Shown here: piece after piece, positions 26,673 to 34,544 of the stretch
Layout of the letters: every line of letters begins with the position of its first letter
How positions within the stretch are numbered: the first letter of the stretch is position 1
Origin: Sulfitobacter maritimus
GTDB taxonomy: Bacteria > Pseudomonadota > Alphaproteobacteria > Rhodobacterales > Rhodobacteraceae
Assembly: GCF_013346665.1 (NCBI RefSeq)
Contig: NZ_JABVBB010000037.1
Location: 1 to 64,000, forward strand
DNA length: 64,000 bases
Direction: 5' to 3'
The notes under the pieces: generated by a model
Seen by the model: only the letters and a program-made list of their open reading frames with translations
Database searches by the model: none
What the model was told of the DNA's origin: nothing
Made by a program: the position numbers and the translations under genes

Positions 26673-27923
26673 ATGCCCGCGCCCGGAGAGAACCTCAAGA
26701 TTGATCCCGACCGTCTGTGGGATTCCTTGATGGAAATGGCCAAAGTTGGCCCCGGGGTGGCGGGCGGCAACAACCGTCAGACCCTGACAGATGCCGATGC
26801 CGAGGGCCGCGCGTTGTTCCAAAAATGGTGCGAGGAGGCGGGCTGCACGATGGGCCTCGACCAGATGGGAAATATGTTCGCCCGCCGCGAAGGCACGGAC
26901 CCCGAGGCGCTACCGGTCTATGTCGGCTCCCACCTCGACACGCAGCCCACAGGCGGGAAATATGACGGGGTGCTGGGTGTATTAGGCGGGCTGGAAATCC
27001 TGCGCACGATGAATGATCTGGGGATCAAGACCAAACACCCGATTGTCGTGACCAACTTCACCAACGAAGAAGGCACCCGTTTTGCCCCCGCGATGCTGTC
27101 GTCGGGGGTTTTTGCTGGCATCCACACGCAAGACTGGGCCTATGCCAAGACCGACGCCGAGGGCAAAACCTTTGGCGAAGAGTTGGAGCGGATCGGCTGG
27201 AAAGGTGAGGAAGAAGTCGGCGCGCGCAAGATGCACGCGTTCTTTGAACTGCACATTGAGCAGGGGCCGATTTTGGAGGCCGAAGGCAAAGACATTGGCA
27301 TCGTCACCCACGGACAAGGCCTAAGCTGGACCCAAGTGACGATCACCGGCAAGGACAGTCACACCGGCTCGACCCCCATGCCCATGCGCCGCGATGCCGG
27401 GTTGGGCATGGCGCGGGTGCTGGAAAAGGTCAGCGAGATCGCTTGGAGCCATGCGCCCCATGCAGTGGGAGCGGCAGGTCATATCGAAGTCTATCCCAAC
27501 AGCCGCAATGTGATCCCGGGCAAGACGGTCTTTACCGTCGATTTCCGTTCGCCCGAGCTTGCGGTCATTGAGGATATGGAAGCCCGTCTGCGCACAGAGA
27601 GTCAGAAGATCGCCGACGATATGAAGTTGCAGATCGAGTTTGAGAAGGTTGGCGGCTTTGATCCGGTGGCCTTTGACGAAGGCTGCGTTACCGCCCTGCG
27701 CAATGCGGCGGAGCGTTTGGGCTACAGCCATATGAACCTGATTTCAGGCGCCGGGCATGACGCCTGCTGGATCAACCGCGTGGCGCCGACGGCCATGGTT
27801 ATGTGTCCCTGTGTGGACGGGTTGAGCCACAATGAGGCGGAAGAGATCACTAAGGACTGGGCCAAGGCGGGCGCGGACGTTCTGCTGCACGCGGTGTTGG
27901 AGACAGCGGAAATCGAGGGCTGA
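26673..27923 (+). CDS. Zn-dependent hydantoinase/carbamoylase-family amidohydrolase, probable beta-ureidopropionase
   Basis: The 416-residue M20-type metalloenzyme belongs to the allantoate amidohydrolase/N-carbamoyl-amino-acid hydrolase family. The metal-binding features are GSHLDTQPTGGKYDGVLG (His and Asp), NEEGTRF (Glu) and ELHIEQGP (His). The small lid domain has SHTGSTPM, and GAGHDA and GLSHNEAE lie near the end. By neighbourhood it should hydrolyse N-carbamoyl-beta-alanine to beta-alanine, CO2 and ammonia, the last step of reductive pyrimidine breakdown. GAGGAG is upstream of the ATG, and a RutR box lies before it. Some relatives act on other carbamoyl amino acids. Confidence 0.9.
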   Translation: MPAPGENLKIDPDRLWDSLMEMAKVGPGVAGGNNRQTLTDADAEGRALFQKWCEEAGCTMGLDQMGNMFARREGTDPEALPVYVGSHLDTQPTGGKYDGVLGVLGGLEILRTMNDLGIKTKHPIVVTNFTNEEGTRFAPAMLSSGVFAGIHTQDWAYAKTDAEGKTFGEELERIGWKGEEEVGARKMHAFFELHIEQGPILEAEGKDIGIVTHGQGLSWTQVTITGKDSHTGSTPMPMRRDAGLGMARVLEKVSEIAWSHAPHAVGAAGHIEVYPNSRNVIPGKTVFTVDFRSPELAVIEDMEARLRTESQKIADDMKLQIEFEKVGGFDPVAFDEGCVTALRNAAERLGYSHMNLISGAGHDACWINRVAPTAMVMCPCVDGLSHNEAEEITKDWAKAGADVLLHAVLETAEIEG

Positions 27924-27940
27924 CATCTCGGGTGTTGGTT

Positions 27941-27983
27941 CGGGGGCCAGCCTCCGGACCCCCGAAGTATTATCGGCCAAAAA
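27941..27983 (+). repeat. GGACCCCCG-family hairpin element
   Basis: CGGGGGCC-AG-CCTCCGGACCCCCG followed by AAGTATT repeats the arrangement behind gltX (11123-11160), with looser pairing. It lies between the amidohydrolase and dihydropyrimidinase genes, where it could reduce read-through. From memory, similar elements are common in roseobacter genomes. Confidence 0.5.
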
Positions 27984-28001
27984 GAGAATGGGGAGAGAAC
28001 A

Positions 28002-29462
28002 ATGAGTAAGGTAATCAAGGGTGGCATGGTCTGCACGGCGGACCGGACGTGGAAAGCCGATGTCTTGATCGAAGGGGAGAAGATCAAGCAGATTGGCGAA
28101 GACCTGAAGGGTGATGAATATATCGATGCGGAGGGGGCCTATGTGATCCCGGGCGGCATTGATCCGCATACGCATCTTGAGATGCCTTTCATGGGGACCA
28201 CGGCGGCAGAGACGTTTGAGACCGGCACATGGGCGGCGGCCTGTGGTGGGACGACGATGGTGGTGGATTTTTGTCTGCCGGGTGCTGATGGCTCAATTAA
28301 GAATGCCATCAACGAATGGCACCGCAAGTCGGCGCCGCAGATTTGCTCGGACATCGGCTACCACATGGCCATCACCGGCTGGGATGAGACCGTCTTTAAC
28401 GAGATGAAAGACGCCGTCGACATGGGGGTGAACAGCTTCAAGCACTTCATGGCCTATAAGGGCGCGTTGATGATTGAGGATGACGAGATGTTCGCCTCCT
28501 TCAAGCGCTGTGCCGAGTTGGGCGCGTTGCCAATGGTCCATGCCGAGAACGGCGATCTGGTGGCCGAGTTGCAGCAAAAGTACTTCGATCAGGGCATCAC
28601 CGGGCCGGAAGGCCACGCCTATTCGCGCCCGCCTGAGCTTGAGGGCGAGGCTGCGAACCGCGCGATCACCATTGCTGATACGGCGGGTGTGCCGCTTTAT
28701 ATCGTGCACGTTTCCTGCGAGCAGACCCATGAGGCGATCCGCCGGGCGCGGCAGAAGAGCATGCGGGTTTACGGCGAGCCGCTCATCCAGTTCCTGACGC
28801 TGGACGAGTCTGAGTATTTCAACAAGGATTGGGACCACGCCGCACGCCGCGTCATGTCGCCGCCGTTCCGCAGCAAAGACCATCAAGATAGCCTTTGGGC
28901 CGGGCTGCAGGCGGGCAGCTTGCAGGTGGTCGCGACGGACCATGCGGCGTTCAGCACCGAGCAAAAACGGGCGGGGCGCGATGACTTCCGGATCATTCCC
29001 AATGGCTCGAACGGGTTGGAGGAACGGCTGGCTGTGCTTTGGACAGAGGGGGTCGAAACCGGGCGTTTGACGCCGAATGAGTTTGTCGCCGCGACCTCGA
29101 CCAATATCGCCAAGATCCTTAATATCTATCCGCAGAAGGGCGCGATCGTCGAAGGGGCGGACGCCGATATCGTGGTTTGGGACCCGAAGATCACCAAGAC
29201 GATCAGCGCGTCGAACCACCATTCGATCCTCGATTACAACGTTTTTGAAGGCTTTGAGGTTAAGGCGCAGAGCCGCTATACCCTCAGCCGGGGCGAAGTG
29301 ATTTGGGCTTGGGGCCAAAACAGCCAGCCGCAGCCGGGACGCGGGCGCTTTGTGCCACGGCCAGCTTTCCCCAGTGCCAACGTCGCGCTCAGCAAGTGGA
29401 AAGAGCTAAACTGCCCCAAGATGATCAAACGCGATCCGTTGAACATTCCGGCGGGGATCTAA
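28002..29462 (+). CDS. hydA: dihydropyrimidinase
   Basis: This cytoplasmic enzyme opens dihydrouracil to N-carbamoyl-beta-alanine, the middle step between PreTA and the amidohydrolase upstream. The 486-residue amidohydrolase-superfamily chain has the metal pair GGIDPHTHLEMPF, the carboxylated lysine region KHFMAYKGALM, and later His ligands in MVHAENGD and IVHVSCEQTH, with ATDHAAF supplying the catalytic Asp. Length is typical of bacterial dihydropyrimidinases. GGAGAG precedes the ATG. Confidence 0.95.
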   Translation: MSKVIKGGMVCTADRTWKADVLIEGEKIKQIGEDLKGDEYIDAEGAYVIPGGIDPHTHLEMPFMGTTAAETFETGTWAAACGGTTMVVDFCLPGADGSIKNAINEWHRKSAPQICSDIGYHMAITGWDETVFNEMKDAVDMGVNSFKHFMAYKGALMIEDDEMFASFKRCAELGALPMVHAENGDLVAELQQKYFDQGITGPEGHAYSRPPELEGEAANRAITIADTAGVPLYIVHVSCEQTHEAIRRARQKSMRVYGEPLIQFLTLDESEYFNKDWDHAARRVMSPPFRSKDHQDSLWAGLQAGSLQVVATDHAAFSTEQKRAGRDDFRIIPNGSNGLEERLAVLWTEGVETGRLTPNEFVAATSTNIAKILNIYPQKGAIVEGADADIVVWDPKITKTISASNHHSILDYNVFEGFEVKAQSRYTLSRGEVIWAWGQNSQPQPGRGRFVPRPAFPSANVALSKWKELNCPKMIKRDPLNIPAGI

Positions 29463-29536
29463 GCGATGTAGACCCGTCTTAACACTCAGGTAAAGTGCCG
29501 CGCCAAAAGCGGCCGACCAACAGGGAAGTAAAATAA

Positions 29537-30322
29537 GTGCAAGAAAACCAGAGCGTGATCAGCGCCCGGAACCTGGATCTGACCTTTCAGACCAATGACG
29601 GGCCGATCCATGCGTTGAAAGACGTGAACCTTGAGATCAACAAGGGCGATTTCGTGAGCTTCATCGGCCCGTCGGGCTGTGGCAAGACGACCTTTCTGCG
29701 GGTCATGGCTGACCTAGAGCAGCCCACCGGCGGGGAGGTCACCATCAACGGGGTCAGCCCCGAAGAAGCCCGGCGTTCGCGGGCTTATGGCTATGTGTTC
29801 CAAGCGGCGGGGCTGTATCCGTGGCGGACCATCGGCGGCAACATCCGCCTCCCGTTGGAGATCATGGGCATCCCAAAGGCGGAACAGGCCGAGCGGGTCA
29901 AACGGGTGCTTGATCTGGTGGAATTGAGCGGGTTCGAGAAGAAGTTTCCGTGGCAGCTTTCAGGCGGCATGCAACAGCGAGCGTCGATTGCGCGGGCGCT
30001 GTCGTTTGACGCGGACATCCTGCTGATGGACGAGCCTTTTGGCGCGTTGGATGAGATCGTGCGGGACCACCTGAATGAGCAATTGTTGAAGCTCTGGGCG
30101 CGGACGGAAAAGACCATCGCCTTTGTCACGCACTCGATCCCTGAGGCGGTGTACCTCTCGACCAAGATCGTCGTGATGAGCCCGCGGCCCGGACGGATCA
30201 CGGATGTGATCGAAAGCCCGCTGCCGCGTGAACGGCCCCTAGAGATTCGCGAAACGCCGGAGTTCTTGGAAATCGCGCATCGCGTGCGCGAAGGTCTGCG
30301 GGCCGGGCATGGGGACGATTGA
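29537..30322 (+). CDS. ABC transporter ATPase, NitT/TauT type, probable pyrimidine importer
   Basis: The 261-residue ATPase has Walker A GPSGCGKTT (residue ~48), signature LSGGMQQRASIARA, Walker B ILLMDEPFGALDE and the switch His in FVTHSIPEA. It is of the nitrate/sulfonate/taurine subfamily, which includes the thiamine-precursor and riboflavin importers. GTG start with GGAAGT upstream. Its stop overlaps the first base of the next permease ATG. Placement between pyrimidine enzymes and a THI5-like binding protein suggests uptake of a pyrimidine or its dihydro form. Confidence 0.9.
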   Translation: MQENQSVISARNLDLTFQTNDGPIHALKDVNLEINKGDFVSFIGPSGCGKTTFLRVMADLEQPTGGEVTINGVSPEEARRSRAYGYVFQAAGLYPWRTIGGNIRLPLEIMGIPKAEQAERVKRVLDLVELSGFEKKFPWQLSGGMQQRASIARALSFDADILLMDEPFGALDEIVRDHLNEQLLKLWARTEKTIAFVTHSIPEAVYLSTKIVVMSPRPGRITDVIESPLPRERPLEIRETPEFLEIAHRVREGLRAGHGDD

Positions 30323-31182
30323 TGCGTAACATCATTCCCATTCTCACGGTCGTGGGCCTGCTGATCCTTGTCTGGTATGGCGCGGCGGTCGCGCTTAACG
30401 CGCAATGGGCGCGGGATGTGGCGGCGCGGGCGGATAGGACGCTAACGTTCTCGGAACTGGTGGCCGATACGTGGTCGCAGGAAAAACCCAAATTGCCCGC
30501 ACCGCATCAGGTGGGGGCGGAGTTGTGGGAGACCACAGTGATGAAGAAAGTGACCTCGAAACGGTCGCTGGTCTATCACACATGGGTCACCTTCAGCGCG
30601 ACCTTTCTAGGGTTTGTCATGGGGACCGCGCTTGGCACGTTGCTGGCCGTCGGGATCGTGTTTAACCGCACGATGGACATGTCTGTGATGCCGTGGGTCA
30701 TTGCCAGTCAGACCATTCCAATCCTCGCCATCGCGCCGATGATCATCGTGGTGCTGAACGCGGTGGGGCTGTCGGGCCTACTGCCGAAGGCGATCATCAG
30801 CATGTATCTGTCCTTCTTCCCGGTGGTTGTCGGCATGGTCAAAGGGCTGCGCAGCCCGGACCAGATGCAGTTGGACCAGATGCGCACATGGCATGCGAGC
30901 GGGTGGCAGACGTTTTGGAAACTGCGGTTGCCCTCGTCGATGCCGTATTTCTTTACCTCGCTAAAGGTCGGTGTTGCGGCGTCGCTGGTTGGGGCCATCG
31001 TGGGTGAAATGCCGACAGGGGCTGTGGCCGGACTTGGGGCGCGCTTGCTGGCGGGCAGTTATTACGGTCAGACGGTGCAGATTTGGAGCGCGCTGATCAT
31101 GGCGGCGGCCTTGGCGGCGGTCATGGTGGGGCTCATTGGATTGGTCCAGCGCATCACCTTGAAACGGATGGGAATGGCATGA
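30322..31182 (+). CDS. ABC transporter permease 1
   Basis: A 286-residue inner-membrane permease with about six helices of the BPD_transp_1 type. The cytoplasmic coupling loop (EAA motif) reads TWHASGWQTFWKLRLPSSMP, and the preceding segment MIIVVLNAVGLSGLLP is typical of NitT/TauT permeases. An unusual region of ~100 residues, containing only one clear helix, precedes the permease core. ATG at 30322 overlaps the ATPase stop (TGATG). A second, different permease follows, so the channel is probably a heterodimer. Confidence 0.88.
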   Translation: MRNIIPILTVVGLLILVWYGAAVALNAQWARDVAARADRTLTFSELVADTWSQEKPKLPAPHQVGAELWETTVMKKVTSKRSLVYHTWVTFSATFLGFVMGTALGTLLAVGIVFNRTMDMSVMPWVIASQTIPILAIAPMIIVVLNAVGLSGLLPKAIISMYLSFFPVVVGMVKGLRSPDQMQLDQMRTWHASGWQTFWKLRLPSSMPYFFTSLKVGVAASLVGAIVGEMPTGAVAGLGARLLAGSYYGQTVQIWSALIMAAALAAVMVGLIGLVQRITLKRMGMA

Positions 31183-32021
31183 TGGGCTGGGTTCTTTTTG
31201 CGATTGTCGCCTGGCTGGTTGGGCTGTCGGTCAACATCTGGCTGGCGCGGCAAAAGCCGTCGCGTTGGGCAACACTGGCCTCGCCCATCGTTTTTGGCCT
31301 GACGCTGATCGCGGTCTGGGAAGGGGTGGTGCGCGGCTTTGACATCAATCAGGTGTTGCTGCCCGCGCCTTCAGTGATCGCGGCACGCTTTGCGACTTCG
31401 CTGGACATTCTGTGGATCGACTTTGTACAGACTGTCATTAAGGGGGCGCTGAGCGGCTATATCATCGGCTGCGGTGCGGCGTTTCTGACGGCGCTGGCGA
31501 TTGATCGGTTCCCGTTCTTGCAACGTGGGCTGCTCCCAGTCGGCAACTTTGTCGCCGCGCTGCCGATCATTGGCATGGCCCCGATCATGGTGATGTGGTT
31601 CGGCTTTGGTTGGCAATCCAAGGCGGCGATTGTTGTGGTCATGGTGTTTTTCCCAATGCTGGTGAACACGGTGCAGGGCTTGCAGGCCAGCGATGCGATG
31701 CAGCGCGACCTGATGCGGACCTATGCGGCGGGCTATTGGCGGACCCTTTTGAAATTGCGGCTGCCCGCGGCGATGCCCTTTGTCTTTAACGGCCTCAAGA
31801 TCGGCACAACACTTGCCCTGATCGGCGCCATTGTTGCTGAATTCTTTGGCTCCCCGGTGCTTGGCATGGGCTTCCGCATCTCCACCTCGGTCGGGCAGCT
31901 TGCGCTTGATCTGGTCTGGGCTGAGATTGTTGTCGCGGCAATAGCCGGATCGGCGTTCTATGGTATCATGGCCCTCATCGAAGGACGGGTGACCTTTTGG
32001 CACCCTAGCCAGCGAACATAA
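31179..32021 (+). CDS. ABC transporter permease 2
   Basis: A 280-residue permease of the same family as its neighbour, with coupling loop YAAGYWRTLLKLRLPAAMP and seven or so hydrophobic segments. The start overlaps the stop of permease 1 (ATGA); ATG 31182 is an equal alternative. The frame is open upstream, but that part lies inside permease 1. Having two permeases with one ATPase and one binding protein differs from the single-permease ThiXYZ arrangement. Confidence 0.88.
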   Translation: MMGWVLFAIVAWLVGLSVNIWLARQKPSRWATLASPIVFGLTLIAVWEGVVRGFDINQVLLPAPSVIAARFATSLDILWIDFVQTVIKGALSGYIIGCGAAFLTALAIDRFPFLQRGLLPVGNFVAALPIIGMAPIMVMWFGFGWQSKAAIVVVMVFFPMLVNTVQGLQASDAMQRDLMRTYAAGYWRTLLKLRLPAAMPFVFNGLKIGTTLALIGAIVAEFFGSPVLGMGFRISTSVGQLALDLVWAEIVVAAIAGSAFYGIMALIEGRVTFWHPSQRT

Positions 32022-32048
32022 AAACGACCAACCAACTGGGAGAAAACA

Positions 32049-33029
32049 ATGAAAAATATCACGAAGATCGCCGCCGGGGCCGCCTTGGGCCTTTGGGGGG
32101 CCATGGCGCAGGCGGCAGATGACCTGACCTTGCAGCTCAAGTGGGTCACGCAGGCGCAGTTCGGCGGCTATTACGTCGCGAAGGACAAAGGTTTTTACGA
32201 AGAAGAAGGGCTGAACGTTACGATCAAGCCCGGCGGGCCGGATATCGCGCCGGTGCAGGTGCTCTTGGGCGGTGGGGCCGACGTGATGGTGGACTGGCTG
32301 CCTTCGGCGCTGGCCGCGCGTGAGAAGGGCGCGCCGATTGTGAATATCGCGCAGCCTTTCGCGAAATCGGGCCTGATGCTGACCTGCCTTAAGGAGCACG
32401 GGATCGAAAGCCCCGAGGATTTCCCCGGCAACACGCTCGGCACATGGTTCTTTGGTAATGAGATTCCGTTGCTAAGCTGGATGGGCAAGCTGGGCTATCC
32501 CACCGACGGGTCCGAAGGCGGTGTGACGATCCAGAAGATCAACTTCAACGTTGATCCGCTGCTGCAAAAGCAGGTCGAATGCGCCACAACCATGACCTAC
32601 AATGAATATTGGCAGGTGATTGATGCCGGGCTGACGCCTGAGGATCTGGTGGTCTTCAAGTACGAAGACGAAGGTATTTCGACGCTGGAAGACGGTCTTT
32701 ATACCACCGAAGAGAACCTCGAAGACCCTGAGATGGTCGATAAGCTGGCGCGGTTCGTCCGGGCGTCGATGAAGGGCTGGAAATACGCCGAGGAGAATGT
32801 CGAAGAAGCCGCTGAAATCGTGCTGGAGAATGACCAGACCGGGGCGCAGACCGAGAAGCACCAGACCCGCATGATGGGTGAGATTGCCAAGCTGACCGAG
32901 GGCAGCGATGGGCGGCTGGATGAGGCGGCTTTTGATCGGAGTGCAAAGATCACCATGGAAGGTGGCATGATCACGAAAGCGCCTGAGGGGGCGTGGACGC
33001 ATGAGGTGACGGACAAGGCTATTCAGTAA
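32049..33029 (+). CDS. ABC transporter substrate-binding protein, NMT1/THI5-like
   Basis: The 326-residue product has a signal peptide (cleavage near AQAAD, residue 22) and a periplasmic type II binding fold: LTLQLKWVTQAQFGGYYVAKDKGFYEEEGL at the start is the THI5/NMT1 mark, followed by GGADVMVDWL and the hinge segments. Relatives bind hydroxymethylpyrimidine or riboflavin-like ligands. In this cluster the ligand is likely a pyrimidine such as uracil or dihydrouracil. It is last in the operon and is followed by a strong terminator. Confidence 0.88.
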   Translation: MKNITKIAAGAALGLWGAMAQAADDLTLQLKWVTQAQFGGYYVAKDKGFYEEEGLNVTIKPGGPDIAPVQVLLGGGADVMVDWLPSALAAREKGAPIVNIAQPFAKSGLMLTCLKEHGIESPEDFPGNTLGTWFFGNEIPLLSWMGKLGYPTDGSEGGVTIQKINFNVDPLLQKQVECATTMTYNEYWQVIDAGLTPEDLVVFKYEDEGISTLEDGLYTTEENLEDPEMVDKLARFVRASMKGWKYAEENVEEAAEIVLENDQTGAQTEKHQTRMMGEIAKLTEGSDGRLDEAAFDRSAKITMEGGMITKAPEGAWTHEVTDKAIQ

Positions 33030-33053
33030 GCTTTGCCGGCGATGAAAGGGGAG

Positions 33054-33081
33054 GGGCTGGCGCGATGCGCTGGCCCTTTTT
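33054..33081 (+). terminator. rho-independent terminator of the pyrimidine ABC operon
   Basis: GGGCTGGCGC-GAT-GCGCTGGCCC forms a 10-bp stem with two G-U pairs, followed by TTTTTGT. It lies 24 bases after the binding-protein stop. Confidence 0.88.
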
Positions 33082-33090
33082 GTATGCACG

Positions 33091-33260
33091 GAGGGCCAGT
33101 GCCTGCACGCGGGTTGGCGCCCCTGCAGGTGGACATTGCCACTTTATGGTTCAGCCGTGACGTGACCGAGCTAAGTCGCGCCAAGCCTAACAAAATCGCC
33201 TACCCGGGGGGCGGGCAGGCGATGGCCCGGCGCCTGCGGTTTGATTCCGGGCCGGGTGGT
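33091..33260 (+). repeat. coding-like dispersed repeat, copy C
   Basis: Starts GAGGGCCA like copies A and B at the left edge, 9 bases after the operon terminator. It shares in one frame DIATLWFSRDV, a P.KIAYP block and GGQAMARR.R..S.PGG with copy B, but lacks about 16 codons between the last two blocks. The frame is open from ATG 33084 to TAG at 33269 (61 residues), so a small protein is possible. There is no clear ribosome site, and the start abuts the terminator. Confidence 0.68.
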
Positions 33261-33275
33261 CTACAGTAGGGGGGG

Positions 33276-33827
33276 TTACAGCACCGTAACCTTCGTCCCA
33301 ATCGGCACACGTTGGTACAGATCAATCACATGCTCATTCAACATCCGGATACAGCCGTTCGACACCGAGCGGCCGATCGAATTCGGCTGGGTCGTGCCAT
33401 GGATACGGAAATAGGTGTCCCGCCCGTTCTGGAACAGGTAGAGCGCCCGCGCGCCGAGCGGGTTGCCGGGACCGCCGGGCTGGGCATCGGTGTTGCCGAT
33501 GAAGCGTTTGTAGGCCTGCGGCTCACGTTCGATCATCTCGTTGGTTGGCCGCCAAGTGGGCCATTCTTTCTTAACGTCGATCGTCGCGGTACCTGTGAAC
33601 TCCAGCCCCGCTTTGCCCACACCCACGCCGTAGCGCATGGCTTGGCCCGGTGCGGTCACGAAATAAAGGTAATGACTGCGCGGCAGGATTAACAACTGAC
33701 CCGGCGCATATTGCGGTTTCATCGGGACGATCTGCGGTTTGGGATCATAGGCCGCGGTGCGGGCCTGCGCTATCATTGGAAGGGTGGCAGCAGCCAATGT
33801 GCTGGTCAGAAAGGTACGGCGGCGCAT
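33276..33827 (-). CDS. exported L,D-transpeptidase (YkuD family)
   Basis: The 183-residue product has a Tat-like signal (RRRTFLTSTLAAATLP) and a YkuD catalytic domain. The active-site motif is HGTTQPNSIGRSVSNGCIRM, with His and Cys in the family spacing. Such enzymes make 3-3 peptidoglycan crosslinks or attach lipoproteins to the wall in the periplasm. GGAG lies 6 bases before ATG 33827; ATG 33839 is an alternative. Its end is convergent with the repeat copy C and the pyrimidine operon. Confidence 0.9.
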   Translation of the reverse strand: MRRRTFLTSTLAAATLPMIAQARTAAYDPKPQIVPMKPQYAPGQLLILPRSHYLYFVTAPGQAMRYGVGVGKAGLEFTGTATIDVKKEWPTWRPTNEMIEREPQAYKRFIGNTDAQPGGPGNPLGARALYLFQNGRDTYFRIHGTTQPNSIGRSVSNGCIRMLNEHVIDLYQRVPIGTKVTVL

Positions 33828-33897
33828 GGCAGGCTCCATCTGGGGGTCAGTCGATGCCGTATTGTGCCACGGGGGCGCGGTTTGGCAAGACTGCACA

Positions 33898-33930
33898 TAA
33901 AAAAACGACCCGCCGTTGCTGGCGGGCCGC
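33898..33930 (-). terminator. rho-independent terminator of the second cold-shock gene
   Basis: On the minus strand CCCGCC-AGCAAC-GGCGGG is followed by TCG and seven T. It lies 36-68 bases after the stop of the csp gene at 33966. Confidence 0.85.
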
Positions 33931-33965
33931 TTGAATTCTTGGATCAGGGCCAAAGCCCCCGGCCA

Positions 33966-34172
33966 TTAGGCCAGCGCGATGTTGGTCGCGGATTCACGGC
34001 CGTCACGGCCTGCTTCGATGTCGAAGGTCACTTTCTGGTTGTCGGCCAGGCCGGTCAGGCCAGCGCGCTCAACAGCGGAAATGTGAACGAAAACGTCTTT
34101 GCTGCCGCCATCGGGAGCAATGAAGCCGAAGCCTTTAGTTGTGTTAAACCATTTTACGGTGCCAGTGGCCAT
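33966..34172 (-). CDS. cold-shock domain protein (second copy)
   Basis: A 68-residue CspA-type RNA chaperone with RNP1 KGFGFI and RNP2 DVFVHI. It differs from the gene at 22037-22243 at few positions (for example GF for GY and GGS for SGG near the middle). ATG 34172 has GGAG 9 bases upstream; an upstream in-frame ATG would add METTD. It has its own terminator and is monocistronic. Confidence 0.95.
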   Translation of the reverse strand: MATGTVKWFNTTKGFGFIAPDGGSKDVFVHISAVERAGLTGLADNQKVTFDIEAGRDGRESATNIALA

Positions 34173-34544
34173 ATCCGTAGTCTCCATATTGATGCCATCC
34201 GCTTGAGTGCGATGGCCCGGCGTTGTTTGTCTGGATCGATAGACTGAGCGCCGTATGAGGGAGACAGTGGGTCGAAAAAGATAACGTCTGCACCGTCTTT
34301 ATCGCATTAGAGGGGGATTCGTTCAAGAGGGATCGATTCAGACCGCTTTTCCCGGCCCTTTTGGCAGGCTGTTTCGGCACTTTCCTGCCATGTTGCGCGG
34401 TGCAATCCCTGTTTTTCAGGCCGCCTGCGGGTCAGCGGCTGTCTAAAGATTGTCTAAAACCCGTCGCATTGCTGCCCGCCACAAGTGGTTTTCTGCCGGA
34501 AAGCCCCAATTGCGCCTGCCAGCGCCCCATGCGGAGATTGCACA
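34173..34544. other. intergenic region between csp and response regulator
   Basis: About 370 bases holding divergent promoters and probably the long leader usual for cold-shock mRNAs. GAGGGAGACAGTGGGTC (34258-34274) resembles the ribosome-site region of the first csp gene but in the opposite orientation. No further gene is supported. Confidence 0.4.

Noticed and set aside
33225-33265. T-arm-like sequence GGTTTGATTCC suggesting a tRNA
   Set aside because: The flanking bases do not form a T stem and no acceptor or anticodon arm can be folded; it belongs to repeat copy C.
34258-34274. 17-base match to the leader of the first csp gene
   Set aside because: It lies in the opposite orientation relative to its csp gene and is mostly purine-rich ribosome-site-like sequence, so chance is likely.
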